This document shows positions 1 through 9,220 of a stretch of 64,000 nt of DNA, piece by piece. Location: positions 1 through 64,000 of the forward strand of contig CAAGII010000040.1 in assembly GCA_900769875.1 (NCBI GenBank). Direction: 5' to 3'. Position 1 is the first letter of the stretch, and the number at the start of each line of letters is the position of its first letter. The DNA comes from Clostridia bacterium. GTDB taxonomy: Bacteria; Bacillota; Clostridia; Christensenellales; Aristaeellaceae. The position numbers and the translations under genes are program-made. The notes under the pieces are model-generated. The model worked only from the letters and a program-made list of their open reading frames with translations. It searched no databases and was not told the origin of the DNA.

Positions 1-189
1 TAGTAACTTAACTATAACAGAAACAGCCATATCCTTCTATTCTTTTTTCTTCAGTGTCCAAGATGTATTGTAGTCCTACAATCCGACAGGGCGCGCGAGC
101 AAAGCGGTTATTGCAAACGCCCGCCGAACCTGCTATAATACGGAGAAGCTATCGTCATTCGCCCCAAACGCCCCGAAAGGAGTCCTCCC
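1..189 (+). promoter_or_regulatory. Upstream region and sigma-A promoter of the UMF1 transporter gene
   Basis: No gene is seen in the first 189 bases. A promoter with TTGCAA at 111-116, a 17-bp spacer and TATAAT at 134-139 precedes an AAAGGAG ribosome site and the ATG at 190. About 30 bp upstream of the -35 is a 16-bp palindrome, ATTGTAG-TC-CTACAAT (67-82), which could be an operator. A T-rich run at 43-50 has no clear hairpin before it. Confidence 0.7.
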
Positions 190-1455
190 ATGCTGAAGAA
201 ATTCACCGCCGCAGAGCGCGGATGGATCATGTACGACTGGGCCAATTCCGCCTTTGCCGCCATTATCAGCGCCATTGTGCTGCCAAGCTTCTACTCCACG
301 CTCACCGCGGGCAATCTGACAGCCGGCGCCTGGTGGGGCTATGCCACCTCCATCGCCACCTTCATCTGCGCGGTGCTTGCGCCGTTTGTCGGCACACTTG
401 GCGATTATCCCGGCTGGAAAATGCGGCTCTTCACCGTCTTCGCCCTCATCGGCATGGCGGCGACAGCGGCGCTCGGCTTCACGGCGCAGTGGCAGATCAT
501 TCTTGTGTGTTATGTCATCGCAACCATCGGCTTCAACGGCAGCAATGTATTCTATGACGGGTTTCTTCCAGACGTGACCACCGACGAGCGAATGGATATG
601 GTATCCACCTACGGCTTCTCGCTGGGCTACATCGGCGGCAGCACCATTCCCCTTTTGATGGGCATGGCGCTGATCATGAAGCCCGATTTCTTCCACATCA
701 CCCCGGTACAGGCATGCCAGATCACCTTCCTGATTGCGGCGGTATGGTGGCTTGTGTTCACCTTTCCCATGTGGCGGCATGTCAGGCAGGTGCATTCGGT
801 GACCCAGCAGGGCAGTCTGTTCAGCCAGACACTGCGCCGCGTCAGCAACGTGGCGCGCCGCATTGTGAAGCACAGGCCGCTGCTGCGCTTCATGCTTGCG
901 TACTTCTTCTACATCGACGGCGTGGGCACCATCATCCGCATGGCCACGGTGTACGGCATCAACATGGGGCTGAACTCCACGCACATGATTGTGATCCTGC
1001 TGGTGGTGCAGCTGGTGGCGTTCCCCTTTGCCATTCTCTACGGCGTGCTTGCCAAACGCATCGGCGTGCGCAGAACCATTCTGCTGGGCATCGTGACCTA
1101 TGTGGTGGTCTGCTTTGTCGCCCTCGCGCTCGAGCCGCTTTCCCGCATTTCCCAGGGCGCGCTCCTTGCGGGCTTCATGCTGCTTGCCGCGCTGGTAGGC
1201 ACGGCGCAGGGCGGCATTCAGGCGCTGAGCCGCAGCTATTTCGGCAAGCTGGTTCCGGCGGAGTCCGCCAACGAGTTCTTCGGCTTCTACGATATCTTCG
1301 GCAAGTTCTCCGCCGTCATCGGCCCGGCGCTGTTCTCGCTGATCTGGACCGCCACGGGCGAGGTGTTCTTCGGCATTCTGCCCGTGCTGACCATGTTCCT
1401 GCTGGGCATGGCGCTGTTCCTGTCCGTGCCGGAAAAGGTGGAAAAGCTGATCTGA
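190..1455 (+). CDS. MFS transporter, UMF1 (Atg22-like) family
   Basis: This 421-residue membrane protein opens with the 'ERGWIMYDWANSAFA' signature of the UMF1/Atg22-like major facilitator family, and its hydrophobic pattern fits about 12 membrane segments. Members are presumed effluxers of small solutes; the eukaryotic Atg22 proteins export amino acids from vacuoles. The substrate cannot be told from sequence. It has its own promoter and a good AAAGGAG site, and a strong terminator follows 17 bp after the stop, so it is probably transcribed alone. The length is normal for the family. Confidence 0.9.
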   Translation: MLKKFTAAERGWIMYDWANSAFAAIISAIVLPSFYSTLTAGNLTAGAWWGYATSIATFICAVLAPFVGTLGDYPGWKMRLFTVFALIGMAATAALGFTAQWQIILVCYVIATIGFNGSNVFYDGFLPDVTTDERMDMVSTYGFSLGYIGGSTIPLLMGMALIMKPDFFHITPVQACQITFLIAAVWWLVFTFPMWRHVRQVHSVTQQGSLFSQTLRRVSNVARRIVKHRPLLRFMLAYFFYIDGVGTIIRMATVYGINMGLNSTHMIVILLVVQLVAFPFAILYGVLAKRIGVRRTILLGIVTYVVVCFVALALEPLSRISQGALLAGFMLLAALVGTAQGGIQALSRSYFGKLVPAESANEFFGFYDIFGKFSAVIGPALFSLIWTATGEVFFGILPVLTMFLLGMALFLSVPEKVEKLI

Positions 1456-1471
1456 GTATCCCATCCTCCAT

Positions 1472-1494
1472 CGCCGCGAAAGCGGCGTTTTTTT
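1472..1494 (+). terminator. Intrinsic terminator after the UMF1 transporter gene
   Basis: A perfect 6-bp stem CGCCGC/GCGGCG with a GAAA tetraloop is followed by seven T residues. Confidence 0.9.
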
Positions 1495-1652
1495 GCTGTT
1501 CCGGCATAAAAAATCCGGATGGACAGTAGGAATTTGTCGCATCCTGACGAATAAGACATAAGATATGCCTTCGGGGCGTATCCCCTTTGTTTTCAGGCTG
1601 CTGGATGTCTGGTGGCGCAGACAGCGGCAGACTTATGAGTGAGGTTAGTTGC

Positions 1653-4600
1653 ATGAGGACTTATCATGCCGGCATCGACATCGGCTCCACCACCGTGAAG
1701 CTGGTGCTGCTGGACGAATCCGGACAAATCGTCTTTGGTGAATACCGCCGCCACATGGCGCACACGCAGGAAACGCTGGCGCAGCTGCTCCGCGAGGCGC
1801 GCGGGAAGCTCGGCCAGTGCCGCCTTGCGCCGCGCATCACGGGCTCGGGCGCCATCAGCCTTGGCAAGGCGCTGAACATCGGCTTTGTGCAGGAGGTCGT
1901 AGCCGTAGCCACCGCGCTGCGCTCGGTGGCGCCGCAGACCGATGTGGCCATTGAGCTGGGCGGCGAGGACGCGAAAATCATCTATTTCACCGGTGGGCTG
2001 GAGGAGCGCATGAACGGCGTCTGCGCAGGCGGCACCGGCTCCTTTATCGATCAGATGGCCGCCCTTCTGCAGACGGACGCAACCGGGCTGAACGAACAGG
2101 CCAGGCATTATCAGGTGATTTACCCCATTGCGGCGCGATGCGGCGTGTTTGCCAAGTCGGACATTCAGCCGCTGATCAACGACGGTGTGACGACCGCCGA
2201 TCTTGCGGCCTCCATCTTTCAGGCGGTCGTGAACCAGACCATATCCGGGCTCGCGTGCGGCAAGCCCATCCGCGGTCACGTCGCGTTTCTGGGAGGGCCG
2301 CTGCATTTTCTCTCCGAGCTGCGCGAGGCGTTCATCCGCACCCTCGCGCTGACCGACGAAACCGCCATCATCCCTGAAAACAGTCATCTCTTCGCCGCCA
2401 TGGGCGCGGCCATGGAAGCGGATGACGCAGACGCTGTGTCCATCGACGAGCTGATTGACACCATGACGCGCGGCGTGATGATGACCTTTGAGCTGAAGCG
2501 GCTCGATCCGCTCTTTCAGAATCGCGCCGATTACGATGCCTTCCTGACCCGCCATCAGGCAGCGAGGGTGCGCAGAGGCAGCCTTTCCGACTACCGCGGC
2601 TCATGCTTCCTTGGCATCGACGCGGGCTCGACCACCACCAAGCTTGCGCTGATCGGCTCGGAGGGACAGCTTTTGTGGTCGTTTTACGCGGGCAATCAGG
2701 GCAGTCCCCTCGCCACAGCCATCCGTGCGCTGCGCGAGCTGAAGGCGCTGCTTCCCGCCGGCGCGGCCATCGTGCGCTCATGCTCCACGGGCTATGGCGA
2801 GAACCTGCTTAAATCCGCCTTTCAGCTGGATGAGGGCGAGGTGGAGACCATTGCGCACACGACCGCCGCATCCTTCTTCGACCCGCAGGTGGACTGCGTG
2901 CTGGACATCGGCGGACAGGATATGAAATGTATCAAGCTGCGCGGCGGCTCGGTGGATACCATTCTGCTCAACGAGGCCTGCTCCTCCGGCTGCGGTTCGT
3001 TCCTGGAGAACTTCGCGGCATCGCTGGGCTACAGCGCGGAGGGCTTTGCCGGGGAGGCGCTCTTTGCCCCGAATCCCGTCGATCTTGGCACGCGCTGCAC
3101 CGTGTTTATGAACAGCAACGTCAAGCAGGCGCAGAAGGAAGGCGCGACCGTGCAGGATATCAGCGCCGGGCTCGCCTACTCGGTCATCCGCAACGCGCTG
3201 TTCAAGGTCATCAAGCTCGCGGACGCGTCGGAGCTTGGCACACATGTGGTGGTGCAGGGCGGCACGTTCCACAATCAGGCGGTGCTTCGCGCGTTTGAGC
3301 GCGTCAGCGGTGTGGAAGCGGTGTGCCCCGATATCGCCGGAATGATGGGCGCGTTCGGCGCCGCGCTGATCGCCCGCGAGCGCTACAGCGGGCAGCCCAC
3401 CTCCATGCCGCCGCTGGACGATATGCTCGCGCTCCAGTGGAAAACCAGCACGACGCGCTGCCAGGGATGCTCCAACCATTGCATGCTCACCGTCAACCGC
3501 TTTTCAGGCGGACGCAGCCACATCACGGGCAACCGCTGCGAGAAGGGCTTGGGCGGCGCGCCCTCGCGTGACAGGGGCGTCAATGTGCCCGCCTACAAGC
3601 TGAGGCGGATGTTCGACTACGAGCCGCTCCCGGAGGATCGGGCGACGATGGGCGTGATCGGCATTCCCCGCGTGCTGAACGTGTGGGAGAACTATCCGTT
3701 CTGGTTCACCCTGCTTACGGAGCTCGGCTTCCGGGTGGTGGTGTCGCCGCCTTCCAGCCGCTCGCTGTATCAGCTGGGGCTGGATTCCATCCCCTCCGAG
3801 AGCGAATGCTATCCCGCCAAGCTCGCCCACGGGCATGTGCAGTGGCTGATTAACCATGGCGTCACGACCATTTTTCACCCCTGTGTGTTCTACGAGCATC
3901 AGGAGACGGAGGGCGCGCAGAACCACTACAACTGCCCCATGGTCGTCGCCTATCCCGAGAACCTGAAAAACAATGTCGAGGATGTGGTGGACGGACGCGT
4001 GCAGTACCTGCGGCCCTTCATCGCGCTGACCAGCGAAAAAACCGCTGCCGACCGGCTGGTACGCTTCGGGCGCGAGACGTGGGGGCTGGACGCCGCATCC
4101 ATCCGCGCCGCGGTGAGCAAAGCGTGGCAGGAGCAGCTCCGCGCCAAGGAGGACGTCCGGCGCGAGGGCATGCGCGCGCTCGCATGGATGGAGGAGCATC
4201 ACCGTCGCGGCATCGTGCTGGCTGGCCGTCCCTACCATATTGACCCGGAGATCAACCACGGCATTCCCGAGCTGATCGCGGGCTATGGGCTGGCGGTGCT
4301 GACAGAGGACAGCATCCCCGTGGACTTCACGCCCGCGCGTCCTCTCCGCGCCAACGACCAGTGGGTGTACCATTCGCGGCTCTACACCGCCGCTGAATTT
4401 GTGCGCACGCGCGACGATCTGGAGCTGGTACAGCTCAACAGCTTCGGCTGCGGACTGGACGCGGTGACCACCGATCAGGTGTGCGATATTCTGGAGAGCA
4501 GCGGCAAGCTGTACACCGTGCTGAAAATCGACGAGGTCAACAATCTTGGCGCGGCACGCATTCGCATCCGCAGCCTGCTCGCCGCCATGGAGCAGCGCTC

Positions 4601-5900
4601 GCGGCAGGGTATCTGCGCGCATCCGCAGCCCGTCGCCTACACGCGCGCCGAGTTCACGCGCGAAATGTTTGAACAGCATTACACCATTCTCGCGCCGAAC
4701 ATGAGTCCCATCCATTTTGAGCTGCTGGAGCCCATCTTCGCCCAGTACGGGCTGAATCTGGTGATGCTCTCCGGCGAAAGCCGCAGCGCGGTAGACATGG
4801 GTCTCAAGTTTGTCAACAACGACGCGTGCTATCCCTCCATCATCACTGTCGGCGCGCTGATGGAGGCGGTGCTCTCCGGCCGCTACGATACAAACAGGCT
4901 CGCGCTCATCATGACGCAGACGGGCGGCTGCTGCCGCGCCAGCAATTATGTCGGCTTCATCCGCCGCGCGCTGGAAAAATGCGGCATGGGACACATCCCC
5001 GTCATCAGCCTGAATTTCAACGGCATGGAGAAAAACGAGGGTTTCCGCATCACCTTGCCGATGCTTTTGGGCGCCGGCAGGGCGATCGTGCTGGGTGACC
5101 TTCTGATGCGGTGCGTGTACCGCGTGCGCCCCTATGAACGCGAGAAGGGCAGCGCAAACGCGCTGCACGAAAAATGGCGCGCCGTCATCATCGAAAGCCT
5201 GACCGGCAAGCGCCGCTATCCGTATGCCGCCATGTGCCGCGATCTGGTGCGCGAATTCGATGAACTGCCCATCCACGAGGACATGCGCAAGCCCCGCGTG
5301 GGCATTGTGGGCGAGATACTGGTCAAGTACATGCCCCTTGCCAACAACCATCTGGTGGAGCTGCTTGAAAAAGAGGGCGCGGAGGCCGTTGTGCCGGATC
5401 TGATGGATTTTGCCAACTACTGCATCTACAACCAGGGCTACAAGACCGAATACCTCGGCACGCGCTGGACGGGTGCGTACTCCTCCAGCCTTGGCGTCGC
5501 CGCCATCCGCGCGCTGCGCAAGCCCGCGCTGGACGCGCTGGAAGTCTCGCGCCGCTTTGAGGCGCCGCTGCCCATCCAGAAAATCGGCGACCTCGCCAAG
5601 CCCTTCCTGAGCCTTGGCAACCAGTACGGCGAGGGTTGGTTCCTTGCGGGCGAAATGGTGGAGCTGATCCTGACAGGCGTGCCCAACATCGTATGCATCC
5701 AGCCCTTCGCGTGCCTGCCCAACCATGTGGTGGGCAAGGGCGTAATCAAACAACTGCGGCGCAGCTATCCGCAGTCCAACATCGTCGCGGTGGATTTCGA
5801 TCCCGGCGCAAGCGAGGTCAACCAGCTCAACCGCATCAAGCTGATGCTTTCCGAGGCGCGCCGCCGTCTGAAGCAGGAAGCGCCCGATCACACAAGCTGA
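1653..5900 (+). CDS. Large acyl-CoA dehydratase activase (BadF/BcrA ATPase repeats plus DUF2229)
   Basis: A 1415-residue multidomain protein of the 2-hydroxyacyl-CoA dehydratase activator class. Two ASKHA ATPase units are visible: one starts GIDIGSTTVKL (about residue 6) with an iron-sulfur CAGGTGSF near 124, the second starts GIDAGSTTTKL (about 318) with CSSGCGSF near 442. A cysteine-rich stretch (CQGCSNHC, about 601-610) leads into the DUF2229 region with SESECYPAKLAHGHV, and the last third resembles the dehydratase-associated C-terminus. Such activators use ATP to inject an electron into dehydratases of amino-acid fermentation. No separate dehydratase subunit is nearby. I chose the ATG at 1653, which has GAGG eight bases upstream and begins directly at the ATPase fold; 1587 and 1635 are in-frame alternatives. 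azlC follows after 10 bp. Confidence 0.88.
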   Translation: MRTYHAGIDIGSTTVKLVLLDESGQIVFGEYRRHMAHTQETLAQLLREARGKLGQCRLAPRITGSGAISLGKALNIGFVQEVVAVATALRSVAPQTDVAIELGGEDAKIIYFTGGLEERMNGVCAGGTGSFIDQMAALLQTDATGLNEQARHYQVIYPIAARCGVFAKSDIQPLINDGVTTADLAASIFQAVVNQTISGLACGKPIRGHVAFLGGPLHFLSELREAFIRTLALTDETAIIPENSHLFAAMGAAMEADDADAVSIDELIDTMTRGVMMTFELKRLDPLFQNRADYDAFLTRHQAARVRRGSLSDYRGSCFLGIDAGSTTTKLALIGSEGQLLWSFYAGNQGSPLATAIRALRELKALLPAGAAIVRSCSTGYGENLLKSAFQLDEGEVETIAHTTAASFFDPQVDCVLDIGGQDMKCIKLRGGSVDTILLNEACSSGCGSFLENFAASLGYSAEGFAGEALFAPNPVDLGTRCTVFMNSNVKQAQKEGATVQDISAGLAYSVIRNALFKVIKLADASELGTHVVVQGGTFHNQAVLRAFERVSGVEAVCPDIAGMMGAFGAALIARERYSGQPTSMPPLDDMLALQWKTSTTRCQGCSNHCMLTVNRFSGGRSHITGNRCEKGLGGAPSRDRGVNVPAYKLRRMFDYEPLPEDRATMGVIGIPRVLNVWENYPFWFTLLTELGFRVVVSPPSSRSLYQLGLDSIPSESECYPAKLAHGHVQWLINHGVTTIFHPCVFYEHQETEGAQNHYNCPMVVAYPENLKNNVEDVVDGRVQYLRPFIALTSEKTAADRLVRFGRETWGLDAASIRAAVSKAWQEQLRAKEDVRREGMRALAWMEEHHRRGIVLAGRPYHIDPEINHGIPELIAGYGLAVLTEDSIPVDFTPARPLRANDQWVYHSRLYTAAEFVRTRDDLELVQLNSFGCGLDAVTTDQVCDILESSGKLYTVLKIDEVNNLGAARIRIRSLLAAMEQRSRQGICAHPQPVAYTRAEFTREMFEQHYTILAPNMSPIHFELLEPIFAQYGLNLVMLSGESRSAVDMGLKFVNNDACYPSIITVGALMEAVLSGRYDTNRLALIMTQTGGCCRASNYVGFIRRALEKCGMGHIPVISLNFNGMEKNEGFRITLPMLLGAGRAIVLGDLLMRCVYRVRPYEREKGSANALHEKWRAVIIESLTGKRRYPYAAMCRDLVREFDELPIHEDMRKPRVGIVGEILVKYMPLANNHLVELLEKEGAEAVVPDLMDFANYCIYNQGYKTEYLGTRWTGAYSSSLGVAAIRALRKPALDALEVSRRFEAPLPIQKIGDLAKPFLSLGNQYGEGWFLAGEMVELILTGVPNIVCIQPFACLPNHVVGKGVIKQLRRSYPQSNIVAVDFDPGASEVNQLNRIKLMLSEARRRLKQEAPDHTS

Positions 5901-5910
5901 GGAGATTGCA

Positions 5911-6615
5911 ATGGACAAGTCGTTTCTCAAAGGCGTTCGGCATGGCGTACCGATCGCGCTGGGCTATCTTTCGGTGTCCTTCGCCTTCGGCATTCAGGCT
6001 GTCAGCCTGAGCCTGTCGCCCATGCAGGCGGTGCTGATTTCCCTGTGCAACGTGACCAGCGCCGGACAGCTGGCAGGCATTACCCTGATGAGCGAGGGCG
6101 CTTCCCTCATGCAGATGGCGCTGGCCCAGCTCACCATCAATCTGCGCTACGCGCTGATGAGCCTTTCCATCTCCCAGAAGCTGGACGGCGGCATGAACAC
6201 CCTGCGCAGGATGCTCTTCGCCTTCTGCAACACCGATGAGATCTTTGCCGTTGCCTCCGCACAGCCGGGCAAGGTCGGACACCGCTATCTTTACGGGCTG
6301 ATGCTCATGCCCTATTTCGGCTGGGCGCTGGGCACGCTGCTGGGCGCGGTCGCGGGGCAGCTGCTGCCGCTCTTCTTCCGCACGGCGCTGGGCATTGCGA
6401 TCTACGGCATGTTCATCGCCATTGTCATCCCGCCCGCGCGCGAGCGCAGGCCCGTGCGCGTGGTGGCTCTCACAGCCGCCGCGCTGAGCCTCGCGCTGCG
6501 CTACGTCCCCTTCCTCAACCGAATCGGCAGCGGCTATGCCATCATGATCTGCGCGGTTGCGGCGTCCTGTCTTGGCGCGGCGCTGTTTCCCATTGACGAG
6601 GAGGCGGGACAATGA
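5911..6615 (+). CDS. azlC: AzlC-family branched-chain amino acid exporter, large subunit
   Basis: A 234-residue integral membrane protein with the AzlC pattern: GYLSVSFAFGIQA near the start, TSAGQLAG at about 50, and NLRYALMSLSISQKL at about 79-93. AzlC pairs with AzlD to export branched-chain amino acids; 4-azaleucine resistance gave the family its name. It lies 10 bp after the activase gene behind GAGGAG and overlaps azlD by 4 bp (ATGA), so the pair is translationally coupled and probably cotranscribed with the activase. A link to branched-chain amino-acid fermentation is an inference from this order only. Confidence 0.93.
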   Translation: MDKSFLKGVRHGVPIALGYLSVSFAFGIQAVSLSLSPMQAVLISLCNVTSAGQLAGITLMSEGASLMQMALAQLTINLRYALMSLSISQKLDGGMNTLRRMLFAFCNTDEIFAVASAQPGKVGHRYLYGLMLMPYFGWALGTLLGAVAGQLLPLFFRTALGIAIYGMFIAIVIPPARERRPVRVVALTAAALSLALRYVPFLNRIGSGYAIMICAVAASCLGAALFPIDEEAGQ

Positions 6616-6950
6616 GCTATCAGACGTTTCTCCCCTATCTGGCGGTGATGGCGGGCGTCACTTACCTCATCCGCATGCTCCCGCTGACGGTCTACCGGCG
6701 TGAAATCAGAAGCCGCTTTGCGCGCTCCTTCCTCTACTATGTACCCTACGCGGTGCTGACCGCCATGACGCTGCCCGACGTTTTCTACGCAACCGGCTAC
6801 TCCGCCGCAAATCCCGGCGCGCTCCTGACGGCGCTGTGCGGCTTTGCCGTCGCGATGCTGATGGCTTGGAGGGGACGCAGCCTGCTGGCTGTCGCGCTCG
6901 GCGCATGCGTGGCCGTGGCCGCGGCGCAGGGCGTGCTGCTGCTGCTGTAA
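6612..6950 (+). CDS. azlD: AzlD-family branched-chain amino acid exporter, small subunit
   Basis: A 112-residue hydrophobic protein with four likely membrane spans. The opening TYLIRMLPLTVYRREIRSRF and the following FLYYVPYAVLTAMT are typical of AzlD. It overlaps azlC by ATGA, which marks the two as one translational unit and subunits of one exporter. The length is normal. The next gene begins 21 bp later, so all four genes from 1653 to 7730 may share a transcript. Confidence 0.92.
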   Translation: MSYQTFLPYLAVMAGVTYLIRMLPLTVYRREIRSRFARSFLYYVPYAVLTAMTLPDVFYATGYSAANPGALLTALCGFAVAMLMAWRGRSLLAVALGACVAVAAAQGVLLLL

Positions 6951-6971
6951 GGCGCTGCCAGGGAGGCTGTC

Positions 6972-7730
6972 ATGATGGATTGCGGTCATGGGATTCTGCA
7001 GGTGGAATGCGTGTGGGAGCACAGCGGAGACGACACCCTGCTCTACGCGTGCAGTCATCCGGGCGCGTTTGCAAGAGGCGCGTCCCTTGCGGAGGCGCTT
7101 TCCAAAATGCCACGCGAGATCGCCCTGTACAACCGCTGGCGCGGTCACGATCCGGGCGTTCCCGTCAGCGTACGGATTGTGCAGGAGAAGCAATCGGCGC
7201 TTGATATCCGCGACGCGGACAGCGATGTGCTTTTCGATACCGAGCGCGGCGCTCTTTCGGCGGAGGAATACGCGTCTCTCAAGGCGCTGGCGCTGAAATC
7301 GGCGCAGGATTTCCATGCGCTCTACGCATCCATGCCGGACGTTCGCCTCTCCGTGCTTCCCGAGCGAACCACCTTTTACGGGCGCGTGCCGCGCACGGCG
7401 GAGGAGATGTACCGGCACACCAAAGGCGTCAACACCTACTATTTCGGAGAAATCGGCGTTGACACGGATGATGAGGGCAGCATCCTCAGCTGCCGGGAGA
7501 GAGGCTTTGAGGCGCTGGAGAAGAAACCCGGCTATCGATGCGCCCGCGTCGTGGACGGAAGCTATGGAGAGCAGTGGTCCCTGCGCAAGGTGCTGCGCAG
7601 GTTTCTCTGGCACGACAGGATTCATGCCAGAGCCATGTACCGGATGGGCGTTGCGACCTTCGGCGCGCACGCCATTGCAGACCCGTTCGGCTTTGATGGG
7701 AATCAGGCGCAGCCGCAGAGCGCCGAATGA
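6972..7730 (+). CDS. DinB-like helical-bundle protein of unknown function
   Basis: A 252-residue soluble protein. Residues 1-60 look like a small beta/alpha unit, with a pattern (YACSHPGAFARGASLAEALSKM) reminiscent of HicB-type sheets. The C-terminal half has the WSLRKVLRRFLWHDRIHARAM stretch, similar to the last helix of DinB/YfiT bundles where a histidine binds metal. The assignment to DinB is weak and rests on this helix. It begins behind GGAGG, 21 bp after azlD, and is followed at once by a strong terminator, so it is the last gene of the run. Two ATGs three bases apart are both possible starts. Confidence 0.55.
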   Translation: MMDCGHGILQVECVWEHSGDDTLLYACSHPGAFARGASLAEALSKMPREIALYNRWRGHDPGVPVSVRIVQEKQSALDIRDADSDVLFDTERGALSAEEYASLKALALKSAQDFHALYASMPDVRLSVLPERTTFYGRVPRTAEEMYRHTKGVNTYYFGEIGVDTDDEGSILSCRERGFEALEKKPGYRCARVVDGSYGEQWSLRKVLRRFLWHDRIHARAMYRMGVATFGAHAIADPFGFDGNQAQPQSAE

Positions 7731-7731
7731 C

Positions 7732-7779
7732 AAAGGGAGTCCTCCGCTGAACACGCTTCATGCGAAGGACTCCCTTTTT
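7732..7779 (+). terminator. Intrinsic terminator closing the activase-azlCD run
   Basis: A perfect 12-bp inverted repeat, AAAGGGAGTCCT (7732-7743) and AGGACTCCCTTT (7766-7777), runs into a short T tract. It sits between convergent genes and can act in both directions. Confidence 0.9.
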
Positions 7780-7807
7780 GTATGCATTGATGAAAGATCA
7801 CGTACGC

Positions 7808-8368
7808 TCACCGCTCCGGGGAGGCTGACAGGTATGCCTGCTGACCCTTGCTGAACGCGTCCTCGCCGTAGCAGTCCGCCGCGACGATGAGCGGCAGCTC
7901 TCTGAGCGTCAGCCGCTTGACCGATTCAGGACCGAGATCGTCCCACGCGATCACCTCGCACGCGGTCACACACTGCGCCATCAGCGCCGCCGCGCCGCCG
8001 ACCGCCGCGAAGTACACCGAGGGATAGCGCTGCATGGCCTGCATCACATCCTCGCTGCGCATGCCCTTGCCGATCATTCCGCGCAGGCCGAGCGAAAGCA
8101 GCGTGGGCGTGGAAGCGTCCATGCGCGTGGACGTGGTCGGCCCGATGGAGCCGATCGGCCTGCCCTCGGGCGTGGGCGTGGGCCCCGCATAGTAGATGAC
8201 GCTGCCCTCCAGCTCAATGGGCAGGGGCTCGCCGCGCTGCAGGCATTCCATCATGCGCAGATGAGCCGCGTCGCGGGCTGTGTATACCTCGCCCGACAGT
8301 GTCACATGGTCGCCCGCATGGAGGGATTTCACCACTTCCTCCGTGAGCGGAGTCTTCAGATGGCGCAT
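7808..8368 (-). CDS. fumB: Class I fumarate hydratase, beta subunit
   Basis: A 186-residue protein matching the C-terminal half of class I iron-sulfur fumarases: ARDAAHLRMMECLQRGEPLP, then IYYAGPTPTPEGRPIGSIGPTT and STRMDASTPTLL. With the alpha subunit upstream it forms the oxygen-sensitive enzyme that interconverts fumarate and L-malate, as expected in an anaerobe with a partial TCA pathway. It starts 12 bp after the alpha subunit behind GGAGG. It is the last gene of a minus-strand run that begins at valS, and the bidirectional terminator at 7732-7779 lies just beyond. Confidence 0.94.
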   Translation of the reverse strand: MRHLKTPLTEEVVKSLHAGDHVTLSGEVYTARDAAHLRMMECLQRGEPLPIELEGSVIYYAGPTPTPEGRPIGSIGPTTSTRMDASTPTLLSLGLRGMIGKGMRSEDVMQAMQRYPSVYFAAVGGAAALMAQCVTACEVIAWDDLGPESVKRLTLRELPLIVAADCYGEDAFSKGQQAYLSASPER

Positions 8369-8380
8369 ACTTCTCCCTCC

Positions 8381-9220
8381 TCACAGCACACAGGTTTCGT
8401 GCCTTGTCACATGGCAGGACACGTTGACGGCAACCGGCAGTCCGGCAATATGGGTCGCACCCGCAAGCACATGCAGGCCGATGCAGGTGGTTCTCCCGCC
8501 CAGCCCCTGCGGGCCGATGCCGGTGGCGTTGACCGCGCTGAGCAGCTCCTCCTCCAGCGCGGCATAGTACGGATCGGGGTTCTTTTCATCCAGCGGCACC
8601 ATCAGCGCACGCTTTGCCAGCTCCGCAACGCGCTCGAAGTCGCCGCCGATACCGACGCCCAGCACCATCGGCGGGCAGGGATTCGCGCCCGCGAGACGCA
8701 CCGTTTCCAGCACGAAGTCCTTCACGCCCTTCACGCCCTGCGCGGGCGTGAGCATTTTCAGGCGGCTCATGTTCTCGCTGCCAAAGCCCTTGGGCGCGAC
8801 CGTCAGCCTCACCTGATCGCCCGGCACAAGGCGCGTGTGGATCACCGCGGGGGTATTGTCGCCCGTGTTCACACGGCGCAGCGGATCGCCCACCACGCTC
8901 TTGCGGAGCAGCCCCTCCACATAGCCCTGGCGCACGCCCTCGTGGATCGCGCCTTCAAAATCGCCTGTGATATGCGCATCCTGTCCCACCTCGGCAAACA
9001 CGATCGCCATCCCGGTGTCCTGACAGATGGGCATGCAGGTGCTGCGCGCGATCTGCTCATTTTCGCACAAAAGGGACAGAATGTCCCGCGCGGGCGCGAA
9101 CGGCTCCTGCGCCTCGCAGAAACGCAGCGCCTGCGCCACATCGCCCGGCAGATTGCGGTTGGCGCTGATGCACAGCGCCTTCACCGCCGCTGTGATTTCC
9201 CCGGCGTGAATTTCTCTCAT
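8381..9220 (-). CDS. fumA: Class I fumarate hydratase, alpha subunit
   Basis: A 279-residue protein matching the N-terminal half of class I fumarases. It carries STCMPICQDTGMAIVF, GDNTPAVIH, GFGSENMSRLKML and NPCPPMVLGVGIGG; the cysteines in PICQDTG and NPCPP, plus a further cysteine, are expected to hold the [4Fe-4S] cluster. It works with the beta subunit encoded 12 bp downstream. Its ATG overlaps the rsmI stop by 4 bp, an unusual join between an rRNA methylase gene and a metabolic enzyme gene. Confidence 0.94.
   Translation of the reverse strand: MREIHAGEITAAVKALCISANRNLPGDVAQALRFCEAQEPFAPARDILSLLCENEQIARSTCMPICQDTGMAIVFAEVGQDAHITGDFEGAIHEGVRQGYVEGLLRKSVVGDPLRRVNTGDNTPAVIHTRLVPGDQVRLTVAPKGFGSENMSRLKMLTPAQGVKGVKDFVLETVRLAGANPCPPMVLGVGIGGDFERVAELAKRALMVPLDEKNPDPYYAALEEELLSAVNATGIGPQGLGGRTTCIGLHVLAGATHIAGLPVAVNVSCHVTRHETCVL

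Noticed and set aside
3504..5930. An 808-codon open frame on the minus strand opposite the activase gene
   Set aside because: It is a shadow of the codon bias of a GC-rich gene; it has no ribosome site, and the plus-strand protein carries clear family motifs.
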